A stretch of DNA of 64,000 nucleotides from Steinernema hermaphroditum (GCA_030435675.1 CM059622.1:5518001-5582000), one strand, 5' to 3'. Positions 23,289 through 35,729 are shown, counted from the first letter of the stretch. Translations and numbers: made by a program. Notes: generated by a model from the sequence alone, not told the origin.

Positions 23289-23464
23289 TACGTAAGTACA
23301 GTCACCGAACGCCAGTCAATGAGAGAGATATCGAAACGCTTCACACGCTGAACCAAAAGGAGCCAGAAGTCGAGTTACCCCTCTCTTACAACAAAAACAA
23401 AAACAATAACAAAATCAATAAACATCAACAAACAACGAACATAACAATCTAAATCAACAACTTT

Positions 23465-26400
23465 TCATTTCAAAATGTCCAACTTCCAATCGATGTTCTG
23501 TCGTATCACCGGGCGAACAAGTTCTGGTTCTGAAAAACGAAGCATCAACATATGCACACGTTCGGAAACTTACCAATGACCATTCGCTGGGGCAAGAATC
23601 CGTCCGGAGGGAGACGAATGACGCCGTCTTCTCCACGGCACTGAAAAGGAAAGCGTTGAATTCACTTCTTTTTGGGACCCAACAGGAGCGAGAGCAGTCA
23701 GAGACAGACTGTCTGGGAGACATATCTCAGTCTCACTTGTGCAACTGTGGAAGTATCTGTCAGACTGCTTCCAGCGTCATTTGTGTGAATGTGAGATATG
23801 TGATCGGTTTATTGCAGAATGAAGAATGAACTCACGATTTCGTGAATTGGGCCAGGAAGGTTCTCGAATGAGATGTACGAGGGCCATATCGTTTGCGCCA
23901 ATCTTGTGGCGTTGTCGATGAGGAAAGTCAGCTCTTTCTGGAGGTAGATGGCATAATCCAAACAGGTGCACTCCACGAGCGCTGGCAGCAACTGGCACAT
24001 CTCATCTGAAATTCTAGATTCAGTATAACTTCATTATATCCCTTGACAACCTTGTTGATCATCAATCGCCGAGTAAATGTCCTTTATAGCCGCGAGGAGA
24101 GCGCAATCCTCGTATTGTCCACCTTGCTTAAGGCTCCTCTTCTTGCGGTCGATCTGCTTTCTTCTGCGCGCACTGGCGGTCGACATCCTCGAGAGTTTCG
24201 ACGACTTCGAGATGATGCTGGAGGCCTCGCTGAAGACCTCCGACTGGGCGTCATTGTCCACATCGCGTTCTCCCGTGAGCCATTCTCCAAAGAGCTCCTT
24301 TTTGTTGGCGACAACCTCCTTGAGACGACGGGAGTGTTGATCCAGCGACTGTCGCCATATAGTCACAGAGGCTTCTACACTATGTGCTCGATTCTCAACA
24401 GCTTCGAAGATCTCCTTTTCGTGGGTGTCTAAACAAGAGAACTTAATCATGCGCCCTGGTGACGAAGGAACCTCTAAATTCTTGCAGCGCCACAGTCCAC
24501 TGGAATCCCTTGAAGAGTGACTCAAGGATGTTCTTCGAATATTTCTGCAAAAAAGAAGTCAACTATTTTCAACAACATCTTCCCATATACCTCAGTGCCA
24601 AGACATCGATAAACAGCTGCGAGATCTACCCAGCTACTTGTCTTCTCCAAGGCGCTGGCCATCTTCAGCAGCTTGGGCACTCTCTCTGCCATAGCAAGAT
24701 TCATCTTGTCGGCCAACTTGGTGAATGACTTGTAATCGTTTAAGTTGACGTAGCACTCGAGTATTTTCTCAGGCGCCTCACATTTCGAGTAGAGAAGCAT
24801 GGCGTCCTTGTGCAAACGCCGGGAAACCAAGTAGTCGGCGTACAGCAGGTAAACGTCGCGCCATTTCGCGTGCTCCTTGAAGATCAGAAGCGACTGCTGG
24901 TAGAGAGAGTGCTGCTTAATGAAGCCGAGGCACTCTTCGAAGCGATCTTCGATGGTGGCAAGATGTTTCAGAGCGGATTCGAAACTCTGGAGGTGAAGAT
25001 CGATTTGGTATTTCATGTAGGCGGCTGGTTTGTAGGCACGGAAGCCGTTCAGAAGTGGGAGGTACTCTTTGGGATCCTGAAACGGAGCTATCCCGTGAAA
25101 CGGTTGAACTCAACGAACAATCCTTACCCACTCAGAATTCTCCGCAATCAGCAGGGCAATTCCTAGATCGTAAGTAGCCAACGCGTGCTGGAACAGAAGC
25201 TTCGCGTCCACCATGTAGGACATGTGCAGAAGCCACTTCTTTTGGAGCTCCAAACCAGAATCGCCAGCTAAAGACTCGTATAGATACTCCCGCTTCCACG
25301 CCTGACCTACCGGCTAGAGCGGTATTCCTCAACTCGGTCAGCGCTTCGACAATCAAGCCATGGGACTCCTGGACGAAGCAACTCAAAGCGACGGTGAACA
25401 ACTTGTGTTTGCGCTCGACATCTTGGATATTCAGGATGATCTGGCGCAGCTTCTGGCAAACCCGCAACAGCTTGATATCGTTCTTTGCCTTTCGGCCAGG
25501 ATAGCTGTCGGCGTACACCGTAACGGTGCAGTCCTCGTGTTGCAAGTTTAGCACGAAGATGTTGATAAAATCGGCGTCGTCGACGGCGTTGATGTAGTCT
25601 TCGACGTGCTCCAGGAAGTCGCTAGGAGCGTGATCATACAAGAGGTTCATGTCCACTCTCTGACGACGCATCTCCGCAGTGGCGGTAGCGTAATCATGCG
25701 CGTCAAGGAGCTTCTTCAGCTTGTGGATGAGAAGCGTGCGGTGGTGGATCAGTTCAAGGTTTCCGCGTGGCATCTGCATCCACACGCGGGTGCCTCCTTT
25801 CTCGTGGCAAACCAGCGTGGCGCCGCGCTCCACCGCTCTTCCTTGAAACGGGTCTCGTGAATTACTGTAATATCAAGCCACTTCCTACCGCTGATGCTGG
25901 CAATGCGGTGAGGCTCCAGAGAAGCCAAGCAGCTCAGTTCGACGGCTTTTATCTGATACTCCAGTGTGATGAACAGTAAAAAGTTCGTTCCCACACTGAA
26001 CGATCCGACGTTCGCAGCGAGGACGTTTCCGTTCCAAGTGAGCTCGTGGTCACGGTTCAACTCGATCAAACCCTTCCCGGATTCTACCCAAATGCACTTT
26101 CGGGACCACCCGCTTCGGGAACGTTTCAAAATGAAGGATTCGCGTCGACCCTCTGTGATCTGAATCCACTCTCCATCGGATTCTTGGACAATGAGCTGCG
26201 AAGACTCCGTGATCTTATGCCACACAAGGGGAGTGTTCGAATCGTAAAGAACTTTCCTACAAGATGCATGGAATCCCGATGGTTTCCAATTAGCCGCTTA
26301 CTCTTTGAGCTCGCCAGAAGAGAAATCGAATTTTAGAACAGTGTAGCAGTCGTCACACGAGATTGCGGACACAGAGTTCTCGGAATTCAGCTGGAGATTG

Positions 26401-28033
26401 TAGTACAAGCCATTCTTCGGAAGACTGAATTTGCTGATAATCGCCAGCTTTCCCACTCCTTCGGTTGAGTTCTTCTTGCAGATCAGGAGAGTACTGTCGG
26501 CAAGCAGCACGGCGTGGAGTCCAAAGCCTCCGGCGATTTCGACGATTTCAGACTCGGTGCTGAACGTGGAATGGCTCATAGGAGGAGGAACGGTTCCCTT
26601 ATTGAAGTCGGTGACTCTGGATTCGCCTAAACAAAACGACATATCAAACATTGTATTCCGGGCAGTCGATGCTTACATCCATCAACAGCAATGACGACCA
26701 GGTCCTCATAATCGTAGGCAGTTTCGAAACTGAGGCAAACAACTTCCCCCGATGAACTGAGAAGATGTATTTTCTCTGCTTTCTCTGTGTTCCAGAAGAT
26801 GTTCGTCAAGGGACCAGAGCATTGATGCACAAATTTTAAGTCCCACTTGTAATTGCTGACGACGTAGAAATCGACTGAAATGGTGAAATGTGACCAATTG
26901 TCGTTTCTCGATCAGGGCTTACTCCAGAACTGCTTCGCCGATTCGCTGACAAAGTACGCTGCGAGAATCGAAGCGTCAGCATTCCACGCCAAATATTCGA
27001 TTTTCACGTCGGCCGAGTGCCTCTCTCGGCTTCGCGGCAGATCGAACTGGTAGCGCCGCTGGCCGTTCTTCTCGTAGAAACACACAGAGCGCTTGTCGTT
27101 GAGGCGCCGGGCGGTGGCGATCAGATTGCCGACGGGACGCGTGGCAAGGCAACTCTCCATGCCGGCCAGCGGAACGCACCGACTGATAAGCTCCCCTTCA
27201 CGGTTCCATATCCTAATTACGCGCACATGCTTGTCTTCAACGGCATCCACGCTGTTGACAGCGACATATTCGCCCCCACTCTGCCATGAGATCGACGGCG
27301 CAAAGTCGTCCTTCGTCGGATCCAGTTGAACGGGGATCGATTCAGCATCAGGCGCTTGAAGTCCTTTCCGTCCGACTTTTCCTTGGAACTGCGTTTCTCT
27401 AGAGCCCCAGCCGACTGTCATGAGTTCTGCGGAGCCCTGACGGGACGGATTCAGCTCGTCTTGCGTGATAACGTCGAAATCTCGAGACAAGAAGATGATG
27501 TTCGATGTGGTGGTGATGCAGAGAGTCGAGAAATCTGGACTCCACTGGGCGGCGGTGACGCAAGAGTCCAGATCCACCACACATTGCGCCACTTCCATCA
27601 TCTGAACGACAGCCTTCAGAGCTTTCCCTCTCCAGTACACTCACATATTCATCTTCTCCGGGGCGAGCCGTCAGAACCACGCCCGATTTGAGTACGGCAC
27701 AGAGAACCGTCTCATCCGAAAGAAAATCGAAGGCGACGACCTTCTCGTCCGGGCATTGAGCGCTCCAGCTGATCTCGTGGATCTGAATCGTGTTTATTCA
27801 CGTAGGCCCGTATAGATAGAGTAAACACACCTTCTCGTAGTTGCGGTTGAAGCCGAGAACGAGCTCATCGAGAATCACGAAGTGACTTGACGATTCCGGG
27901 TCGACGCAATATGAGTGGGCATCTGAAAACGCGTGATACACCGGAAAACCGGATTCCATGAGTTACCTTTGATTGTGGAGCATACAGGAGCATCCACACA
28001 CTGCTGGACGAGGCTTAATTTGAGGTTTTTCAT
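23465..28033 (-). CDS. elpc-1: Elongator complex protein 1 (ELP1/IKAP)
   Basis: Fifteen exons on the minus strand: 28033-27967, 27922-27831, 27782-27645, 27601-26923, 26874-26677, 26626-26302, 26256-25889, 25841-25311, 25267-25128, 25076-24591, 24544-24472, 24428-24051, 24005-23836, 23640-23574, 23529-23465; 1258 residues (human 1332). It starts MKNLKLSLVQQ like animal ELP1. N-terminal WD40 propellers include VGWGSRETQFQGK and RIWNREGEL. QMPRGNLELIHHR marks the start of the helical repeat part, then NLLYDHAPSDFLEHVE and DPKEYLPLLNGF. A basic patch (ARRRKQIDRKKRSLKQGG) matches the tRNA-binding segment. The C terminus ends IDWKLDILK, like human QWKLSLLD. Role: scaffold of Elongator, which makes the cm5/mcm5 modification of wobble uridine. 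Intron 13 (195 bp) is unusually long. First cistron of a probable three-gene operon; a TTTCCAG acceptor precedes the ATG by 9 nt. Confidence 0.97.
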
Positions 28034-28601
28034 GCCTCGAACCTGGAAATATGCACGGAAAATTAGGATGATCAGGAAAGGAAGGGAACCTAGAGCGCGG
28101 CACGTGATTCTCGATGTCTTCGGAACTCGACGGAACAAAAGGTGATTGAATAAAAGACACCCTGAAGAGAAAGGAGAAAGAAAATCGTCCATGAAAAGTC
28201 GCCAGGGACGTCGCGTCAAGATTACGGTAGCAAAAATCAGCAAAACATCGAAAAACTCGCGCAGGCCTGGAATACAACATGTGCAGATCATGTTGGCAAC
28301 GACAGATCAGTTTTTGTGGCAGGCGGAGTTACAGTACCTTTCATGGCAAGTAAATACTGTAATACCCAGTTGCAAGTTGAACATATGGAACTGTTTTGGA
28401 ATACCCTATGCACCGTAACTGACCTTTATAAAGAAACTCCAAATAAAGAAGATAAAAGCTGTATGGGAGCAGGATTACGGTATAGAGCTCCCACTCTAGA
28501 AATACCGTAATCCCCACTGCAGAACAAATCGGATAGGATAAAGTAAACAGCGCCAGAATGTAACTGACCAAAAGGAGCCAGAAAACACAGAAATGTCTCC
28601 T
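28034..28601. other. Intergenic spacer with an inverted repeat
   Basis: Likely promoter of the ELP1 operon plus the 3' UTR of the MAP2K5-like gene. An inverted repeat, GGATTACGGTATAGAG against CTCTA/TACCGTAATCC, lies at about 28473-28513. No coding frame is supported. Confidence 0.5.
28473..28513. repeat. Inverted repeat, stem GGATTACGGTA
   Basis: Arms GGATTACGGTA and TACCGTAATCC are perfectly complementary. A second inner stem, TAGAG/CTCTA, surrounds the hexamer CTCCCA. It could be a fold-back element or a structured 3' UTR of the kinase gene. Confidence 0.6.
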
Positions 28602-30092
28602 TTAACCAAGGATTCTACTCATTACAAACGAGGCAACTGTGATCGTATCTATCGGCAGATTCTGCTGGACAAAGACGCCGCCGACCAGCTGTTCGGCGCT
28701 CGCTCTCTCAGATATCTCCCTCTTGAGGCTGAACCGGAGGTCGTCAGAGGGTTCGGGACTGGAAGACCTACCAGCTGAGGGTGAAATGCATGAACTCCTC
28801 GGAGTGTTCCTTTAGTTCTGCCTGGACCATCTTCAACGTCACCTCATAGTCCCCTAGCAGGATGGACTGGATCACCGAGTCCACAGATTGGCCCTCGGTC
28901 CGGGCCAGAGGAAAGCGGCCAATGGCCATTTCCGCGATGGACAGTCCATAGCTCCACACGTCCGAGCAAATCCTAAAGGACGGTGATTTTCTCGGGGCAC
29001 CTGACTTCTGAGAACCTATACTCGCCTCCAAAGATGCGCTCCGGGGCCATGTAGGCGTTTGTACCCACATACGACTGGGCGACAGATCGATCGAGCTGTT
29101 TGGAAACGCCGAAATCGGAGAGTTTGACTTGGCCCTTGGAGTTGACCAGGAAGTTGCACGGTTTCACGTCTGCAACGGCTACGGATCCAGGGATCTCGAG
29201 GCAAGTCCCACCTCTGTGCATGACGTGATGCGTCCAGAGGAACTCGAGTCCACAAAGAACGGACACACAGACCGGGAAGAGCACAGCTCTGGGCAACTTG
29301 CCGTAAGTCTCCATGGAACGGCCGTCCATCAGTTCTAAGCAAATACAGAGCTCACTGTCGATAATGGCGGCGCCATAGAAATCAACAATAAACGGACTAC
29401 CACAACACTGAAGGCTAAGCATGCAAACGACACAAAAACGCCCTTGGGTACCTGCTTGAGGATGCCTATCTCAGCGACTATGGACTTCTGGGTCTCCACG
29501 CTCCCGTCGATGCTGACGCACTTGACGGCAATGATGCGGTCGTTGCGAACATCGAGGGATCTAGATGAGGTTGGGTTTTCCCGAGGGATGAGTAACTACT
29601 TGTAGACGGTTCCGAACTGGCCCTGCGAGAGAACTGACAGATGCTGGAGGTCCTCCGGGGTGATCGAGTTCAGCTCGTCCATGAGAAGCTGCACGTTCCC
29701 CACTGAGTTGGTGGGCGATTCTGAAAGAGTGCCGTTTTATGGCCTATCTTTCTCTGATTTCCGGTTAAAGTCCCATTCAAAACCCTCGTGAGTTTGTCAA
29801 CCTACTTAGCCAAACGGAGATGACGTCTCCGATGTCTCCAGCTTGTGAGATCATGACCTGAAGGTCGTCGTCGTTCCGCACGGCAATGCGATCTCCTTCA
29901 TCATCTTCGTCTGAAACTTCTCCATTCACATCAAAACAAATCCTCGATGTTACATTCAAAATGGGAAAAGGCGCACTCGGCGCCTCCGGAGACGAAGGCC
30001 ATGAAGGTGTCGAGGAACATGAGCGTGACGTCATCGACCTCCAGAAGACGGCCATCGTGCCGACCGCCGTTCACTTTCACCTGCAGGGGCAT
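28602..30092 (-). CDS. MAP2K5-type MAP kinase kinase with N-terminal PB1 domain
   Basis: Eight exons on the minus strand: 30092-29954, 29910-29806, 29720-29600, 29560-29452, 29407-29212, 29169-29016, 28972-28772, 28728-28602; 383 residues (human MAP2K5 448). The PB1 domain occupies about residues 1-85 with the acidic OPCA motif YEDDEGDRIAVRNDDDL (47-63), as in MAP2K5 and no other MEK. The kinase domain follows: glycine loop SQGQFGTV, IAVK (Lys135), HRDVKPCN (Asp224), DFG (242-244), and the activation loop RSVAQSYVGTNAYMAPE with the expected Ser/Thr positions. Role: dual-specificity kinase that activates ERK5-type MAPK; PB1 binds a MEKK2/3 partner. The short linker between PB1 and kinase explains the smaller size. 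It shares a 323-bp divergent promoter region with the UBE2F gene. Confidence 0.93.
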
Positions 30093-30415
30093 CGTAGAAG
30101 CCAAGTAGGCAAAAAACTTGAAACGAACCGAACCTCAGAATTATGGAAAGTCACGCGATGGTCCCGCCACGCCGTAAGCATCTGTGTCACGACGACGACG
30201 ACGCCGTCGGCGGCGGCTGGTTGCCTCGAGAGGCTTCTCTTATGAAATCCATGGCGATCAATCGAACGAAAATTTCCGCGTTTTTCGCACCTGGCTTCCA
30301 CTTCCTTACTCGCCGAACCCATGAGTCATCTGAGGCGTGCACACTCAGGACACCTATATATTACGGATGCGCCACTTTTCCCTTAAGTCTATCGATTGCA
30401 GGGAATCGTTGAGCG
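30093..30415. promoter_or_regulatory. Bidirectional promoter region, MAP2K5-like / UBE2F-like
   Basis: The starts of two divergent genes are 323 bp apart, so both promoters must overlap or abut here. An acceptor CGATTGCAG ending near 30401 precedes the UBE2F ATG by 14 nt. No TATA box is obvious. Confidence 0.6.
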
Positions 30416-31358
30416 ATGCTGAACCTTCAGAAGCGAATCAACGGTGTCGACGAGAACAAGGAGTACCTCGGCACCCGCATCTCCATCCGCGACAAACTGC
30501 TTTCGCAAGAAGTGAAGGAACTCGAGAAGATGTTCAAGAACCATCCGTCATGCAAGCTCACCTTTCCTTCAACCTCCAAACTCCACGAGATGGAGCTCGT
30601 CGTGACGCCCACCGAGGGACTCTACCGCGGCGGGCGTTTCGTCTTCTCCATCAGCGTTCCGCCTGAGTACAACAATGTGGTAAGCAATGTATCAGGGTTT
30701 AGGCTGGGACCACTGGGCTTTAAGTAAGAAAAATGGGAAAATCTCTTGGGTTACCTGTCTAAAATACCGCACAAAGTATTAAATTGAAATTTAAGTAAAG
30801 TGCATTCATAAACCATGAAGTATTTCAGCTTGTACCACAGAAATGCTATAGTAAACCTTCATTGACTTTCATTGGTACTGCCCTCAACTATTGTTCCACT
30901 GTTAGTAGATCTCATCCCAATAGAATGACCAAAAAGTGACACCACTTTCTCGAGTCAACCTTGTTCCTCTGTACCGACTGTAACCAATCATCCGGCACTC
31001 AACGACATGTTTCAGCCTCCCGTTGTCAAATGCCTTACTCGAGTGTGGCACCCGAACATCACCGAGGACGGCAGCATCTGCCTGAGTCTGCTGCGGCAGA
31101 ACTCGCTGGACGGCTTCGGCTGGATGCCGACGCGTCGCATGGCCGACGTCCTCATGGGGCTCGACTCTCTCTTCACCGATCTGATGGATTTCGACGACGC
31201 TCTGAATGCGACGGCCGCACAGCAGTACGTGCAAAACAAGGTACATCCTTTTGTTCTTGCCGAGGAGTAAAAACTATGTTTAGGACGGGTTCGCGAGACA
31301 AGTCCGTGAGTACATCGGTCGTTACTGTGGCCTTGGCATGCACCACAACTACTACTGA
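30416..31358 (+). CDS. NEDD8-conjugating enzyme UBE2F
   Basis: Three exons: 30416-30679, 31016-31240, 31284-31358; 187 residues (human 185). The N terminus MLNLQKRI and the SIRDKLL segment match UBE2F, where this extension docks on the NEDD8 E1. The E2 core contains [15 protein letters not shown] with the catalytic cysteine, then the UBE2F-specific [17 protein letters not shown] and [14 protein letters not shown]. Role: transfers NEDD8, in the known family mainly to CUL5 with RBX2. The C terminus [20 protein letters not shown] extends slightly past the usual end. Intron 1 (336 bp) is long for the locus. The gene is divergently transcribed from the MAP2K5-like gene. Confidence 0.95.
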
Positions 31359-31915
31359 CCGCTTCAGAAAGTCCAGCCCCGAGCTGTTTGTCCCGTGATA
31401 TTGTACATGAAAACGGTGCCCGTCTAATTTCGTCGATCTTTCAGTTTAAGAATAAAAGCTCTTTGGGCAAGCTTTGGGGTGATCTACTACGATAACCACT
31501 TGGGAGAGGTGGCCGATAAGGTCTTAAAGAGTGCATAGCCTTCGAAGATCGCTCACCGTAATCATAGAATATCTAAGCGTCCATATTCTGAAGTCATGGT
31601 GCAAAAAAAAACATCGAAAATGCATATTTGCACTTTGCAATTTTATCGAAACATCCAAAGACTGGGCACAAAAGACGCAAAATTCGAAGCAATCTCCAGT
31701 TGAAGATCGAAAAATTTTGAATTTTATATTGATGGGCATAGGTCATCGTCATCATCGTCATGTCATCAACCCAATACAGTTTGTTTCATAAAGATAGGGC
31801 CACCCTGTTTTTTTAAAGATTTTTAAGAAAAGCATGATGTTTTTAAAGCCAGATGGTGAGTTCCTTGAGTGAAATGGCTGAAAATATGATAAATAAGCAA
31901 TCATTACAAAAGCGG

Positions 31916-31968
31916 ACCATTTTCAATGCACAAACCCAATAATATTGGGTTGGCACATTGAAAATGGG
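31916..31968. repeat. Imperfect palindrome with 24-nt arms
   Basis: CCATTTTCAATG at the left and CATTGAAAATGG at the right flank a perfect centre CCCAATAATATTGGG. The rest of the arms differ at a few bases. It may be a collapsed transposon fold-back; no transposase frame is visible. Confidence 0.7.
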
Positions 31969-33062
31969 CCACTTGGTAAACATTCATTTTTTTCGCCTTG
32001 TTTACACTTATGGCAAAATAGATGGATGAGTTGTTGAGTGCAGCGAACTCTCACCCCACACTATGATTGACGGCTTGTACATTGTATTCCTCCTGGTGTT
32101 GGAGGCTTATTCTATGTTGACGGTCATTTTTCTGACACCTCAATATGACAAAATGTGAAGTGATGTTTGGGCTGCCTATGGTATTAATTATGTGATTGAC
32201 GGTGACGATTTTCAACAATGTAAATCCTTTTGTCTAGCCTACCGAACGCACCTATTCTTGTGTTGGTCGTTTATCACAACATGAGCTAATCTCAAAAAGA
32301 TGGTCTTTTCGGATTATCGGATCGGATCATGTTCCGTCAACGCCAACGTTTCCAATTGGTTAAGTACCGTAACAGAGAATGGGGATATAGAACAGGTAGC
32401 CCTCACCCACAGCTACCATTCCCACATAGCGACTCCTCGAGCTCATTTCTACTTTATGGAAATAGAGGCCAAATGTGGGAAAAGTCACACTTCACACTTT
32501 GGTGTCTGAGACCTCACATTTTCAAGTTGACCCTCATAATGGCTCTCCACTTTGAGCTGAGCGATTGTATATTCTGCTGGACGCGCAGTTCTATGCACAT
32601 AATGAAAATGAATCTCTAGACAACCGCTATTATGCAAATTGCGCTGTTTTGAAAGTCTTCGAATAAACGAAGAAGCTCTAACATCAAAATAAGTTTCCCC
32701 ATTCCCCGAGGATATGGAAAATGAAGAGACGTTCTTCACTTCCTTCCTCTACATGTCCACTTAATGCATCGTCGTATGCTCATATCCTGAGAGTCTCACA
32801 TCTCTTGCGACTGCTTCTTAATTGAACACGAGAGTCGAAGTTAATAAAATAAGACGGAGCTGCATGTCGCGAAATTCTTAGCTTATATCTTCTTCCTGAT
32901 TTTTGACGGGAAACTTGCTAGGCTACAAGGTAGGATGCAATTATAACCTGAAGAAGCTGCCCTCTTTTGACGTTTGTTACTTAAAATAACCGACGGTTAT
33001 TCGTGGATGTTTTATTGTAAGTCGGACTTTGCCAGCTTTATAATTAGTTAGTGTAAGGCATA

Positions 33063-33689
33063 TTTTCCGGCTCTACGGACTCACAAGGGACTGTTCCCAA
33101 GTGATACGCGCAGATGGAGCTGATATTTGGCACGGTGGTAGAGGTGCATCTGAGAAGTGGAGCACACAAAAACTCGCGTGCCAAAAATGAAGCTATCCAC
33201 CCTAAACAAGGCCCTAAAGTTACCAAAATTCACGACACTGAATACTAGTGGCATTGAATTGCAATGGCACGTTGTGCTCGTGTGGTCGAGGGGTAGTGCT
33301 CTGAGACGCCAGTCTACGGTCTCGGGTTCGAGCCCAACCAGTTTTTACTATGCTTCCATCTTCTTTCTTCTAACCATAACAGCATATTTTCACATCTCCT
33401 GGCGTTTACCAACACTGGTCTTTGGTTTGGAACCCTTTGCAGGAATCGGAATTGGTAACCCGAATTTCACCTTTGTCGTGGAGTTGATTTTCATTCTTTC
33501 GCGTTCCCCCCTCTCCCCTTATCGTTTAAGATGTCAGAACGACAGATCCTATTCGATTCTGGCCAATACAAACACATATACGCGTAAATGCCTTCTAAAA
33601 GTCGCGTTTTATTGAATATTTTGATTTTTAATTTTATTGAATATTGAATATATTACATTTTATTTTTTTTTTCCGGCTCTACGGACTCA
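33063..33689. repeat. Pair of 20-bp direct repeats bracketing ~600 bp
   Basis: TTTTCCGGCTCTACGGACTC occurs at about 33063 and again at 33669 in the same orientation, bracketing a segment with a tRNA-like element. It may be a small retro-element or two copies of a dispersed motif. Confidence 0.55.
33274..33341 (+). repeat. tRNA-like (SINE-like) element
   Basis: An A-box-like TGGTCGAGGGG (33283) and a B-box GGTTCGAGCC (33325) are spaced as in a tRNA gene, with an anticodon-arm-like GAGAC/GTCTC and a T5 run after the end. The T-stem and acceptor stem do not pair, so it is a tRNA relic or tRNA-derived SINE head rather than a working tRNA gene. Confidence 0.5.
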
Positions 33690-34039
33690 GTTTTCTCAAG
33701 GAGATGGCTAAAAGATGCACTTGCGATGGAAGAAAGTTCTTTGGAGAGTTTATCATATTTCATTAGGACTGCAGGTCGTAAAACCTCCATTGCCTCGAAT
33801 TTCTGTTCACACTTTTGCAAACAGCTCTATTCTACACGTTTCAGTTGGCATGTTTCTGCAGGGAGTGCCCTATCTTTTCCGGTTTGAATCAAATTGAATT
33901 TTTCGGTTTTAATTCTTGCTTCCATCCTATAAGCTTTTGTAAGATAAGGACATCTTCTCCGGTGGTCATTGGCTTCCTAAGATTCCTAGGAACTTCCATC
34001 TTCCTTGCCGCTGACCGAAAACCTCCAGTAGTAAACAAA

Positions 34040-34660
34040 CTTCGCGATAATTAATTTACGATCCATAAGGCAATTAGATGCCGATAAGGTCCCCAAGGCT
34101 GTTTTCCTTCTTCTACTTTACGTTCACTTGGTCCAGGGAAGTTCGAAGTGCTTCTTCTTCGAGCATCCTGAGGATTCGACCTGCGCCCCATCCTCACAGT
34201 GTAATTTCGACCACAACTACTATGCCATTAATCGATAGAGCATACATTTAGGCTAAGGGATATACGTGAAAACAGAGTGCATCAGTGGCAGCGAAGAGTC
34301 TCCGCGCGTCTCCTCCGATTCCACAGCCATGTTCCAGGACATCACCACGGCGATGTCCCACTTCTACGGACCCAAGGTGAGCGGAGTCATTTATCAAAAG
34401 ATTATTACACTAATAAGAGGGTTTGGCGCTCGAACAAGCATTCCTTCGGGTCGCCGACTCGTCCTAGGGCTTAAAGTGTGGACTATTGATTGCGATATGT
34501 TCTTTCAATCATTCGTCAAAAAGCAGGAGGTAAGATGAGTAGACTGTTTATGAATGCGGCCGTCCGCCGGACAAAGACTCCCTCTAATTTGTATTGACGC
34601 CTCCGGCCCATTGATTTTAGGCGGGCACTCACTCTAGTTTATGCATTTCCTATGGAAGGA
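34040..34660 (+). repeat. Copy A of a diverged direct duplication
   Basis: Shares ordered blocks with 35.73-36.19 kb: CGCGATAA, AATTAGATGCCG, GCCATTAATCGATA, CATACATTTAG, GTGCATCAGTGGCAGC, CACTCGTCAAA-like, GCAGGAGGTAAGAT and TGCATTTCCTATG. It contains an exon-like piece (34329-34376, 16 codons, GC-rich third positions, donor AAG/GTGAGC) that I cannot connect to other exons. Confidence 0.55.
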
Positions 34661-35729
34661 AAACGAGAGAGAAAATAGATCGCGTAAAGTGGTTCTAATT
34701 CAGAAAAAGGCGAAAGGTCTTTGGATGTCTGTGTTTAAGGGATGTTTCATCTGCATCGGATCGGCCACTCACTCTCTCAGAAGCGAGTTGATTGAGCGGT
34801 CGTACATGACCTTTTATGTTGGCACAAAACGCCCCGGCTACTAAAACGCTTGGAGCACCAGGGAGCCGTAGTTCCAACATCTGACCAAGTGGTTGTCTGA
34901 TGATGATAACAGCCCGAATACATGCTTATGTTACAAACGCGTAGCTATTTTATGGGATTAGATGACTTCTTGCACCATCTGGTTTCGTTTTGCGTACACC
35001 TATTTCCGTGGCCGCTACAGCACAGGGTGCGGCAAAAGTTCTTTGACCTTCAAAAGTGTCGCAGATGGCCATAGAATTGACCAATTTTTAAATTTAATTC
35101 AAAAGTCATGTAAAGTCGTGAAACTCAACAATATAGCTCGAAGATGTAAAAACAAATAAAGAGAACTCACAGGATTACTTAGATTTTCAATACTCTGCTG
35201 CTGCATTTCATTAGCAGACCGTAACGTTGTGCCAACATTTGGGTGAGTGGTTGTTCTTTTTAGAACAAAGTCCTATGTATTGTCTGCTTGAACTTCAACG
35301 GCGACACATCTTATCTGACATTTGAGAGACAACATAAGTTGTTGTATATTTGTGCTCGAGGCTCTCCTTGCGAACATTTCTTCCGGGTATCATCTCGCAG
35401 TATGAAGCTTCTTAGTTCCGCTTCTTAGTTCAAAATAAACTGTTCGATCGTAAAGCAAATATGGCGTCTTTTGTTTTTTTTGTCAAATAAATGTCTTTTA
35501 TTTCTTTTGACAAACGATGTTCCTTTCGTTCGCTTTCAATCCAACCCTAAACAGGATAAGCTGTGTTTCTCATTTCGTTCTGCTAACTTGAAATTTCCAT
35601 GCATCCAAATCGAGATAGTACTTATTACTGCCTTCTTTGAAGATTGAAGAGTTCCACTCTATGGAATATTGCAGAAGTTCCTTATCTTCTCTTGCCAAAG
35701 TCAAAACAAAAGCGCAAAAACACGCGATA

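Noticed and set aside
33274..33341. Functional tRNA gene
   Set aside because: A and B boxes are present but T and acceptor stems do not pair and the anticodon loop would be 11 nt.
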